DNA of 5,329 nt from Bacillota bacterium. GTDB lineage: Bacteria; Bacillota; Sulfobacillia; JAJZYS01; JAJYTV01. Where the stretch lies: positions 1-5,329 of the forward strand of contig JAJYNV010000173.1 in assembly GCA_021786135.1 (NCBI GenBank), written 5' to 3'. The notes beneath the pieces are model-generated. The model was not told where the DNA came from, made no database searches, and worked only from the letters and a program-made list of their open reading frames with translations. The translations under genes and the position numbers were made by a program. This document shows, piece by piece, positions 1 to 5,255 of this stretch (its first letter is position 1; every line of letters begins with the position of its first letter).

Positions 1-77
1 ATTGGCTCTATATTTCTCCCCTGCCCGGCTGCAGCTAGCCCCGGTCGAAGCTGACCCGGCAGGCTGCGCGGACATCA

Positions 78-317
78 ATGGCCTTGGCGTCCCGGCCCGG
101 TGGGCCCTTCCGCGGTTCTGGCAGGCACTCGGCACAGCGATGCATGTACTGCGGCCAGGTGAAACTGGTGAAGCTGTGTACAGACTGTTCGGCGGCCATT
201 GGCCAGGTACCTAGGACGACGGCCGCAGCCTCTAGGCAGGTCCCTCCCGAGTGGGGTGACGGGAGTCCAGGCGCTGCTCAACACAGCGTGACTACTCCGC
301 GACGTCCGCCGCGGTGA
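78..317 (+). CDS. Doubtful small protein with CxxC-x8-CxxC zinc-knuckle pattern
   Basis: This is an open frame of 79 codons that I do not recognise. Its one notable feature is a pair of CxxC motifs (CMYC and CTDC, about residues 23-38) separated by eight residues. That arrangement could bind a structural zinc ion as in zinc-ribbon or zinc-knuckle proteins. Start choice is ATG with a weak CGGA five bases upstream. Third-position GC is only moderately high in the first 50 codons and falls after about position 225, so the real protein, if any, may be the N-terminal half with degenerate sequence after it. The frame runs 26 bases into the 3' end of the convergent AAA+ gene. It may be a real small gene, the remnant of one, or chance; chance is quite possible. 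Confidence 0.28.
   Translation: MALASRPGGPFRGSGRHSAQRCMYCGQVKLVKLCTDCSAAIGQVPRTTAAASRQVPPEWGDGSPGAAQHSVTTPRRPPR
244..265 (-). terminator. Hairpin downstream of the AAA+ gene
   Basis: A perfect 6-bp stem, CTCCCG pairing with CGGGAG, encloses a 10-base loop. It begins 27 bases beyond the stop codon of the minus-strand AAA+ gene. There is no T-run after it, but many actinomycete terminators lack one. It is the only clear hairpin I see in this stretch. It also lies inside the doubtful plus-strand small frame, so its role is tentative. Confidence 0.33.
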
Positions 318-3300
318 TGGTGGTCAGCTCCGACGTGGACAGGACGGACGGTACGTCTCGCAGCCGCCGGGCCATTGCCGTGCGGGCCTCATCGAGAAGA
401 TTCCGGGCGAACCTGCCATTGCCGAAGTTTGGCGCGGTCCGTCCGCGTGCGAAGCGGTCCAGTAGGGCCGGTTCCGCGCCCGGATCGACCTGGAGCCCGT
501 GGGCCGTTGCGAGGTGGCGGAAGATCTCCAGGAGCTCCGTCTCGGAGTAGTCCTCGAAGAGGATGGTCACCGCGAAGCGCGAGCCGAGCCCCGGGTTCGC
601 CGCAAGGAACTCGCGCATCTTCTCGGTGTAGCCGGCCACGATGACCAGGGTGTCGCCGCGGTGATCCTCCATCAGCTTGACGAGGGTGTCGATGGTCTCC
701 TGGCCGAAGTCCTGGAACGCTCCCCCGGCTGCGACGAGGCTGTAGGCCTCGTCGACGAACAAGATGCCGCCGCTCGCTTCACGGAACATCTGGGTGGTTT
801 TGGTCGCCGTCTGGCCAACGTACCCGACGACCAAATCCGCTCTGCTGACCTCGACGACGTGACCGTCACGGAGCATGCCGAGAGCGGCGAGGAGACGTCC
901 GTACAGGCGCGCCACTGTCGTCTTGCCGGTGCCCGGAGCCCCGGCGAAGACCAGGTGCGGGCTGATGGGGGTGGTCTCCAGGCCTGCCTCGCGCTGCCTG
1001 GCCTGGAACGCGAGGACATCGATCAGATCTTCCACCTGGCGCTTCACGCCACTCAGGCCGATCATGGCATTGAGTTCCGCGCGCAGCTCCGCGACCGCCT
1101 GGCCGGAGACGTCGGCGACGCGCCCGATGGCGTCGTCGCGGATGTCCGATTGCTGAAGGGTGATCAGGTCTTCCTGCGTCGCGGCCGGCCGGCCGGCAAG
1201 GCGTCCTGCCATCGCCACCCTGGCCTTGTCGACCATCTCCCGTACGACGCGGGCGTTACCGAAGGACGCACCGCGGTCCATCCGTGCCAGGGCAGCGCGT
1301 GCTGCGTCCACCGTGCCGTCGTCGCACCGCAGGCCCAGCGACGCGACCCGAGCACGAAAGATCTCCACCAGCTCGTCGACCGTGTAGGAATCGAAATGGA
1401 TGATCTTTGTGAAGCGGGACGCCAGGCCAGGGTTGGTCGCCAGCAGGCTCTCCATCTTCGCCGCGTAGCCGGCGAAGATCACCACGACCTCGGACCGGTA
1501 GTCCTCCATGAGCTTGACGAGGGCAGTGATCGCCTCCGCACCAAAGTCCACCGCTGCGCCGGCCTGCTGGGCGAGTGCGTAGGCCTCGTCGACGAAGAGC
1601 ACTCCTCCCCGTGCCTTCATGAACTGCTGGGTGGTGAGCTGGGCCGTGCCGCCCACGTTCGGCGAGATGAGGTCTGCTGCGCTCACCTCGTTGAGGTGAC
1701 CCGTGGCGAGCACGCCCTCGGCGGCCAGAAGCTTGGCGTACAAGCGCGCCACGGTTGTCTTGCCGGTCCCTGGCGGACCAGAGAACACCACGTGCCGGCC
1801 GATTGGCTCCGTCGCGATCCCGGCTTCGCGCTGGCGTCTCTCCAGCTCGACAAAGTTGATCATGTCCGTCACGTCGCGCTTCACGCCCGACAGGCCGGTC
1901 AGCGCATCGAGTTCGGCAAGCAGTGCCTCGGTGCTTGCGGCAGACGGCGACTCCGGGGTTCTGCTCGAGGCGCTGGCCGGCCGCAGGGGTTCTGCGCCGT
2001 TTCCCAGCTGAACGGAGTACCCCGCATAGGCCCGAACGTTCATGCCTGCGGCCCCGTGGACCTCGAGCGACTGCAGGCGGGGGCTGGATCCCTCTCCCAC
2101 CAAGACGCCATCGCGCCCGCAGTCGTTAATCACGACACCGTCGACGTCCCCGTCACCGCCGCCTTGGAAGGCGATGCCATCGAGGCCCACGTGCGAGATC
2201 TGCAGCGAGCGCGCGATGAGAGACGACCCGGTGCCTTCCACGTAGACGCCCCATTTCCGAATATCCTGGACATTCGTGTTCTCCAGGCGGACCACAGATC
2301 GCTCGCGCACCACGATTCCGTCTCCCGCGGAGCTCACTGCGAGATCGGTAGCGGTCAGCCGTCCATCCCAGACCGAGATGCCAACAGGCACATCCGATAC
2401 CGAGCACGACTCCAGGAGCGCCTTACCGTAAACGGCGATCCCACCGCTCAGGCCACCTCGAAGCGTGACGTTGCGAAGCGTGATGTCCCCGCCCTGTGCC
2501 TCGTGGACCACGTACCCACGGCATCCAGGTGCCTCGATAGAAACGTCGTCCAGCCTGCAGACTCCCCGCTCGCAGGTGAGCGCGTGGTTGTCCGGATCGC
2601 GAATAACGCCGTCACGCATCGCCAGCACGGCAGCGTCGAAGATGGAGACCTGCCCACCTTCAACCACGAAGTCGGCGACCTCCACGTGCGCGCCTCCCTC
2701 AGCACGGATGGCGAAGTTGCAGGACGTGAAGGAGCCGTGCATCAGCTGGATCTTCGCCCCACTGCGTGCAGCCACTGCGGGTTGACCGGCGGAGATGTCG
2801 GCGAAGCGGCAGTGCGCGGCTTTGACCGAGCTTCGCTCCGTGCAGAGGATGCCGCCGCCGGAGGTGTCATGGAGATGGCAATTCTCCAGCTCAACCGTGC
2901 CCCCGGGCCCCGTCCAGAGCAACGGGCTGGAGGACGAAGAGAGATCGCAGCTGATGAGGCTGGCTCGGCCGGATCCGGGCACGTACAGGCAGCTGCCACC
3001 ACAATCGGCGAGCTGCGTGGCGTCGAGACGAGCCGTCGCATTCTCGATCCGTATGCCGCTCTGCCCACAGCGGGCAACCGTGGAGCTACGCAGGTCGAGG
3101 GTGCCGTTGTCGGAGACGGCGATGCCGATCCAGCGGTCGGCTGAAAAATGCGACCGAATCGCCGCGAGGGAGCCTCCGCTCACATCGACGGCACAACCCG
3201 ATGCAGCCAGCACTTTGCAGTCCAACAGGGTGGCTCGTCCGTTCCGGATCCGTATCGTTGGCGTATCGGCCTTCCCGCAGCGAAATGTCAGGCCGCTCAC

Positions 3301-3588
3301 GGACAGGTCAACCGGTCCCACGGTCAGCGCGGGTCCAGCGTTGGAACCGACGATCGCGCCGCCAGAAGATGCAACGAGGCTCAGGGGGCGATCCACGAAG
3401 AGCGGTTCCGAGTACTCGCCTGCATCGATGGTGATCGTCGCGCCCGGCTTTGCGGACGCAATGGCCTGTTGGATGCTACTGAGACAACCACGTTTATTGG
3501 GTGCGACGCGGATATTACCAAGGGGCATAAGACGGCTCATTTCACGTCTGCGTCGCACAGGTCTGCCCCGAGGGCATGTGCCACTCAC
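292..3588 (-). CDS. Beta-helix protein with two tandem CbxX/CfqX-type AAA+ ATPase domains
   Basis: Large cytosolic-looking ATPase with no signal peptide or membrane segment. Numbering is from the GTG at 3588 (1,098 residues). Residues about 26-530 are a right-handed parallel beta-helix of short repeating coils rich in G, V, I, S and D (the pattern of Pfam Beta_helix repeats), opening with the usual 'IRVAP...SIQQAIASAKPGATI' type lead. A Ser/Ala/Pro-rich linker follows (about 532-558). AAA+ module 1: Walker A GPPGTGKT at 604-611, Walker B FVDEA with Asp667/Glu668, arginine finger in SRF at 725. Module 2: Walker A GAPGTGKT at 883-890, Walker B Asp946/Glu947, arginine finger at 1004. Both modules start with a 'GLSGVKR' helix and have a lid 'FGN(A/G)R' motif, typical of the CbxX/CfqX clan that includes CbbX rubisco activase, SpoVK and ESX-secretion EccA. 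Known relatives remodel protein substrates. I infer a beta-helix-guided remodelling machine of unknown target. Module 1 has Asn in place of the aromatic pore residue. Alternative starts are ATG 3609, 3540 and 3528; GTG 3588 has the best RBS, while ATG 3540 sits closer to the domain start. The stop is TAG. Confidence 0.95.
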   Translation of the reverse strand: MSGTCPRGRPVRRRREMSRLMPLGNIRVAPNKRGCLSSIQQAIASAKPGATITIDAGEYSEPLFVDRPLSLVASSGGAIVGSNAGPALTVGPVDLSVSGLTFRCGKADTPTIRIRNGRATLLDCKVLAASGCAVDVSGGSLAAIRSHFSADRWIGIAVSDNGTLDLRSSTVARCGQSGIRIENATARLDATQLADCGGSCLYVPGSGRASLISCDLSSSSSPLLWTGPGGTVELENCHLHDTSGGGILCTERSSVKAAHCRFADISAGQPAVAARSGAKIQLMHGSFTSCNFAIRAEGGAHVEVADFVVEGGQVSIFDAAVLAMRDGVIRDPDNHALTCERGVCRLDDVSIEAPGCRGYVVHEAQGGDITLRNVTLRGGLSGGIAVYGKALLESCSVSDVPVGISVWDGRLTATDLAVSSAGDGIVVRERSVVRLENTNVQDIRKWGVYVEGTGSSLIARSLQISHVGLDGIAFQGGGDGDVDGVVINDCGRDGVLVGEGSSPRLQSLEVHGAAGMNVRAYAGYSVQLGNGAEPLRPASASSRTPESPSAASTEALLAELDALTGLSGVKRDVTDMINFVELERRQREAGIATEPIGRHVVFSGPPGTGKTTVARLYAKLLAAEGVLATGHLNEVSAADLISPNVGGTAQLTTQQFMKARGGVLFVDEAYALAQQAGAAVDFGAEAITALVKLMEDYRSEVVVIFAGYAAKMESLLATNPGLASRFTKIIHFDSYTVDELVEIFRARVASLGLRCDDGTVDAARAALARMDRGASFGNARVVREMVDKARVAMAGRLAGRPAATQEDLITLQQSDIRDDAIGRVADVSGQAVAELRAELNAMIGLSGVKRQVEDLIDVLAFQARQREAGLETTPISPHLVFAGAPGTGKTTVARLYGRLLAALGMLRDGHVVEVSRADLVVGYVGQTATKTTQMFREASGGILFVDEAYSLVAAGGAFQDFGQETIDTLVKLMEDHRGDTLVIVAGYTEKMREFLAANPGLGSRFAVTILFEDYSETELLEIFRHLATAHGLQVDPGAEPALLDRFARGRTAPNFGNGRFARNLLDEARTAMARRLRDVPSVLSTSELTTITAADVAE

Positions 3589-3594
3589 CTGCTG

Positions 3595-3599
3595 TCCTC
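3595..3599 (-). promoter_or_regulatory. Ribosome binding site GAGGA for the AAA+ gene
   Basis: GAGGA lies six bases upstream of a GTG codon at 3588 on the minus strand. This is close to the optimal anti-16S match and spacing for actinomycetes. The ATGs at 3540 and 3528 have no comparable purine-rich site, and the ATG at 3609 has only a run of G residues at a long spacing of about 13 bases. The site therefore favours the GTG start, although the first 25 or so residues it adds (Arg-rich) are not part of a recognisable domain. Confidence 0.5.
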
Positions 3600-3729
3600 G
3601 AGCAAGCATAGATGCTCAGATTCCCCCGACGCCACCGTCCGCAGCGCTGGTTGGGCCGAGCGAGGTCCAGCTTTTCGACCATCTGCTTTGCTATGCACCA
3701 CTACGTCGGGCGCAACTGCGCGGCGCGGA

Positions 3730-3758
3730 TTGCAGCGTGCCGTCCCGTGATGTACCGT
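3730..3758 (+). promoter_or_regulatory. Candidate promoter of the 126-residue protein gene
   Basis: TTGCAG (3730-3735) and TACCGT (3753-3758) are separated by exactly 17 bases, matching the TTGNNN / TANNNT form of vegetative actinomycete promoters. Transcription would begin near 3765, leaving a leader of roughly 48 bases containing the RBS of the gene at 3813. On the opposite strand the same intergenic region must hold the AAA+ promoter. The best match there, TTGCGC (3715-3710) with TAGCAA (3693-3688) at 16 bases, is weak and I do not call it. Confidence 0.42.
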
Positions 3759-3812
3759 TTCCAGCGGCCGCCTATCGGTGCCCAACTGGCGGCCTCGGAG
3801 GGGGGAGCCATC

Positions 3813-4193
3813 ATGTCCATGAACGTGCAAAGGGCAGTACTCGGCCGGAACGTGGAAATGGTGAACGGTCCTCGTCCCAAAGGTCGGCGCATCGGCACCT
3901 TGAAAATGGGACCCGTCGGCTTGGAATTCAGCCCGAAGTTTCCGACCGGTGTGCTCTTGCCCTTCCACTGGACCCTGCCATGGGAGCGCGTTGCCAAGAT
4001 CGATCTCGGCGGTGATGTGGCCCAGCAGTGGATGCTGCTAGCCCCGTTGAAGAAGAACGTTGCCGCGCTCCATCTGACCGTGACCGAGACGTCAGGGCAG
4101 CTCCAAGGGTTCCTCCTCCCGCACAAGTCTGTCGAGCGCGTGCACAATCAGTTGCTTCCGGTGATTCAGCAGCTCTCCGCGCGCTCCCTCTAG
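3813..4193 (+). CDS. Conserved-looking hypothetical protein, possibly PH/GRAM-like
   Basis: A 126-residue protein that I cannot name. The start ATG at 3813 is preceded by a strong purine run (3797-3807) ending in GGAG five bases before it; a second ATG two codons on is less well placed. No signal peptide, membrane span or cysteine is present. After a basic stretch (RPKGRR, residues 21-26) the pattern suggests alternating beta strands (about 27-39, 47-64, 72-79, 84-92) with tryptophans at 53, 57 and 73, closing with an amphipathic helix at about 103-123. This strand series plus C-terminal helix resembles bacterial PH or GRAM-type domains, but I infer that from the pattern only. It is transcribed divergently from the beta-helix/AAA+ gene across 224 bases, so the two could be co-regulated or a partner pair. 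Hairpins follow its stop directly, so it appears monocistronic. Confidence 0.75.
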   Translation: MSMNVQRAVLGRNVEMVNGPRPKGRRIGTLKMGPVGLEFSPKFPTGVLLPFHWTLPWERVAKIDLGGDVAQQWMLLAPLKKNVAALHLTVTETSGQLQGFLLPHKSVERVHNQLLPVIQQLSARSL

Positions 4194-4204
4194 ACATCGT
4201 GGGA

Positions 4205-4222
4205 CGTCCGGCCCGCCGGGCG
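4205..4222 (+). terminator. GC-rich hairpin terminator after the 126-residue protein gene
   Basis: CGTCCGG pairs with CCGGGCG (seven pairs, one of them G-T) around a four-base CCCG loop, starting 12 bases after the TAG stop at 4191-4193. There is no T-tract. Position and compactness fit an actinomycete intrinsic terminator. Confidence 0.5.
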
Positions 4223-4223
4223 A

Positions 4224-4254
4224 CTGGCCTAGCCAACCGGCGAGCGGCGGCCAG
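4224..4254 (+). terminator. Second hairpin immediately downstream
   Basis: CTGGCC (4224-4229) pairs with GGCCAG (4249-4254). Inside it, GCC (4232-4234) pairs with GGC (4246-4248) after a two-base bulge, leaving an 11-base loop. It directly follows the first hairpin, so the two may act as tandem terminators. Its right arm lies within the open frame of the aminotransferase remnant, so it may partly be old coding sequence. Confidence 0.33.
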
Positions 4255-4943
4255 CCCGTTCCCGAAATGAGCTGCCGGCTCCGCGGTCCGCGCTGACGCG
4301 GGCCGCACGCCTTCCGGATGCGCGGGACCGGCCGGCGGCCCAGGGCCTGCACGCGCTCCGGTCATGGTTCGCGCAGCAGGCAGGTCCCGGCATCGACGCA
4401 AGCGACGTGCTCATTACCAGTGGCGGGCAGGGTGCGCTGTCGGCCGCGTGCCGGGCTCTCGTCCCGGCCGGTGCCCCGCTTCTCGTCGAGTCGCCGACGT
4501 ATCCCGGAGTCCTGGCAGCGGCACGTGCCGCAGGGATCCGACCTGTTCCTGTCCCCGCCGACGAGAACGGGGTAATTGCCGGCTACCTCGCCGAGGCCTT
4601 CGCCCGTTCCGGCGCCCGGGCATATTTCAGCCAGCCTGCCTACCAGAACCCAACCGGTGCCGTGCTCGCTGCCGACAGGCGCCAGGACGTACTACGAGCT
4701 GCCGCAGCGGCAGGCGCGTTCGTCATCGAAGACGACCTCGGCCGCTGGCTTTCCCACGGCACGCATTGTCCCCCGCCGCTGCTGGCCGGCGACAACGAAG
4801 GGCGCGTCGTCTACCTCACCTCGCTGAGCAAGGCGGTCTCGCCAAGCCTGCCCCTGGGAGCGATGATCGCCCGCGGTCCCGTCGCGCACCGCTTGCAACC
4901 GCCTGGCTGCAACCGCCCCGGACTTGGACGTTCCGCGCTTTGA
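4233..4943 (+). pseudogene. MocR/GntR-family PLP-dependent aminotransferase remnant, truncated at both ends
   Basis: The frame encodes the central part of a class I/II (fold type I) aminotransferase domain of the kind fused to a GntR winged helix in MocR regulators. Recognisable blocks in order: 'GLHALRSWFAQQAG' (about 4353-4394), 'LITSGGQGALS' , 'ESPTYPG', 'YQNPTG' with its conserved Asn, 'VIEDD' holding the Asp that pairs with the PLP ring nitrogen, and 'SLSKAVSPSLPLG', whose Lys (codon 4830-4832) is the Schiff-base residue. Family members are usually about 450-480 residues; here only about 220 remain. An in-frame stop at 4230-4232 precedes the frame and no ATG, GTG or TTG occurs before the internal GTG at 4407, so the winged helix is gone. 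Homology stops after 'RGPVAHRL' at about 4895, followed by 15 unrelated residues and TGA, so the C-terminal subdomain is missing. I judge it non-functional. Its original regulon cannot be read. Confidence 0.8.
4894..4917 (+). repeat. Short tandem repeat at the aminotransferase break point
   Basis: The decamer TGCAACCGCC occurs at 4894-4903 and again at 4908-4917, a period of 14 bases. It starts within the last codon that matches the aminotransferase family. It may mark the rearrangement or slippage that destroyed the gene, or may be chance. Confidence 0.4.
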
Positions 4944-4969
4944 AAACGTAAGACAATAGGTCTTACACT
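4940..4969 (+). promoter_or_regulatory. Promoter with inverted-repeat operator for the RHH antitoxin remnant
   Basis: TTGAAA (4940-4945) and TACACT (4964-4969) are 18 bases apart and form a good vegetative promoter. Between and overlapping them is a perfect 7-bp inverted repeat, GTAAGAC-AATAG-GTCTTAC (4948-4966). Ribbon-helix-helix antitoxins are known to bind such palindromes and repress their own operon, so this is very probably the autoregulatory operator. The -10 box ends six bases before the ATG at 4976, so the transcript should begin at or next to the start codon (leaderless); no Shine-Dalgarno sequence is present. The -35 overlaps the stop codon of the aminotransferase remnant. Confidence 0.62.
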
Positions 4970-4975
4970 GGCGGC

Positions 4976-5122
4976 ATGGCCGAGACCATCACTATCCGGA
5001 CCGACGAAGAGACCGAGCATGCCCTTTCAAGCAGCAGTACAGCCAGCAGGGCAGGTGGGGCTCGAACCCACGACCGGCGGCTTATGAGTCCGGCAAGCCA
5101 GCAATGCTCGCGAGGATCCTGA
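4976..5122 (+). pseudogene. Truncated ribbon-helix-helix antitoxin
   Basis: The first 17 residues, MAETITIRTDEETEHAL, have the form of an RHH antitoxin: a beta strand (TITIRT) that contacts DNA, then the start of helix 1 with acidic residues and a closing AL. Such proteins neutralise a co-encoded toxin and repress their own promoter. Real members continue for about 50-70 more residues through both helices and a toxin-binding tail. Here the homology ends at about 5026 and the frame continues for 31 codons through unrelated sequence, including the antisense of a tRNA fragment, to a TGA at 5120-5122. Neither helix 2 nor any toxin gene follows. The start is fixed by the leaderless promoter arrangement. 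I judge it a gene stump with a preserved promoter; a chimeric 48-residue peptide could still be made. Confidence 0.62.
5047..5088 (-). other. tRNA 3'-half fragment (CAT anticodon), probable attachment-site scar
   Basis: Read on the minus strand, this has class I tRNA geometry from the anticodon loop to the 3' end. The loop CTCATAA (5088-5082, anticodon CAT) is followed by a five-base 3' anticodon strand, a five-base variable loop, a perfect T-arm GTGGG-TTCGAGC-CCCAC (5071-5055), and seven bases where the acceptor 3' strand would be. No acceptor 5' strand, D-arm or matching 5' anticodon strand is found upstream (on the minus strand, 5089-5122): the bases before the loop give mismatches at pairs 27-43 and 31-39. 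It is therefore not a functional tRNA. tRNA 3' halves are the usual attB/att duplication of tyrosine-recombinase integrative elements, and the break in the anticodon loop fits that. The parent is probably a Met-type (CAT) tRNA, an inference from the anticodon only. Confidence 0.65.
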
Positions 5123-5166
5123 CCTGGGCAGACACCGACTGCGGCGATCTTGGCAGAGGCAACTTA

Positions 5167-5183
5167 GGCACGTATCTGGCACG
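5167..5183. repeat. GGCACG direct repeat near the tRNA fragment
   Basis: GGCACG occurs at 5167-5172 and 5178-5183, 11 bases apart, each followed by an A/T-containing tetramer. It is about 80 bases from the tRNA fragment. Short direct repeats near att sites can be recombinase arm-type sites, but two hexamers are weak evidence. Apart from this I see no gene between 5123 and 5255. Confidence 0.25.
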
Positions 5184-5255
5184 ATCAAGGCCGATGGTGC
5201 GCCGTGCAGCATGACGGATCGCGCCATCACAGCGGCGATCGGGCACACTGGACTC

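Noticed and set aside
2..214. 70-codon frame at the window start
   Set aside because: No family signal, rare TTG start at the window edge, weak third-position GC. It could be the tail of a broken gene, but nothing supports it.
499..3144. Very long plus-strand open frame (881 codons) opposite the AAA+ gene
   Set aside because: It is the mirror of a GC-rich gene with strong codon bias; the product has no recognisable domain, while the minus strand gives textbook AAA+ motifs.
3612..3812. N-terminal extension of the 126-residue protein to an ATG at 3612
   Set aside because: The extension has a composition unlike the rest, would remove the leader, and the ATG at 3813 has a strong RBS.
2795..4015. 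Plus-strand open frame of 406 codons spanning the intergenic region
   Set aside because: It crosses the divergent promoter region and overlaps the well-supported gene at 3813 in another frame; low-complexity Ser/Arg/Pro-rich product, no RBS support.
5047..5122. A complete functional tRNA-Met on the minus strand
   Set aside because: No acceptor 5' strand, no D-arm, and mismatched anticodon stem; only the 3' half is present.
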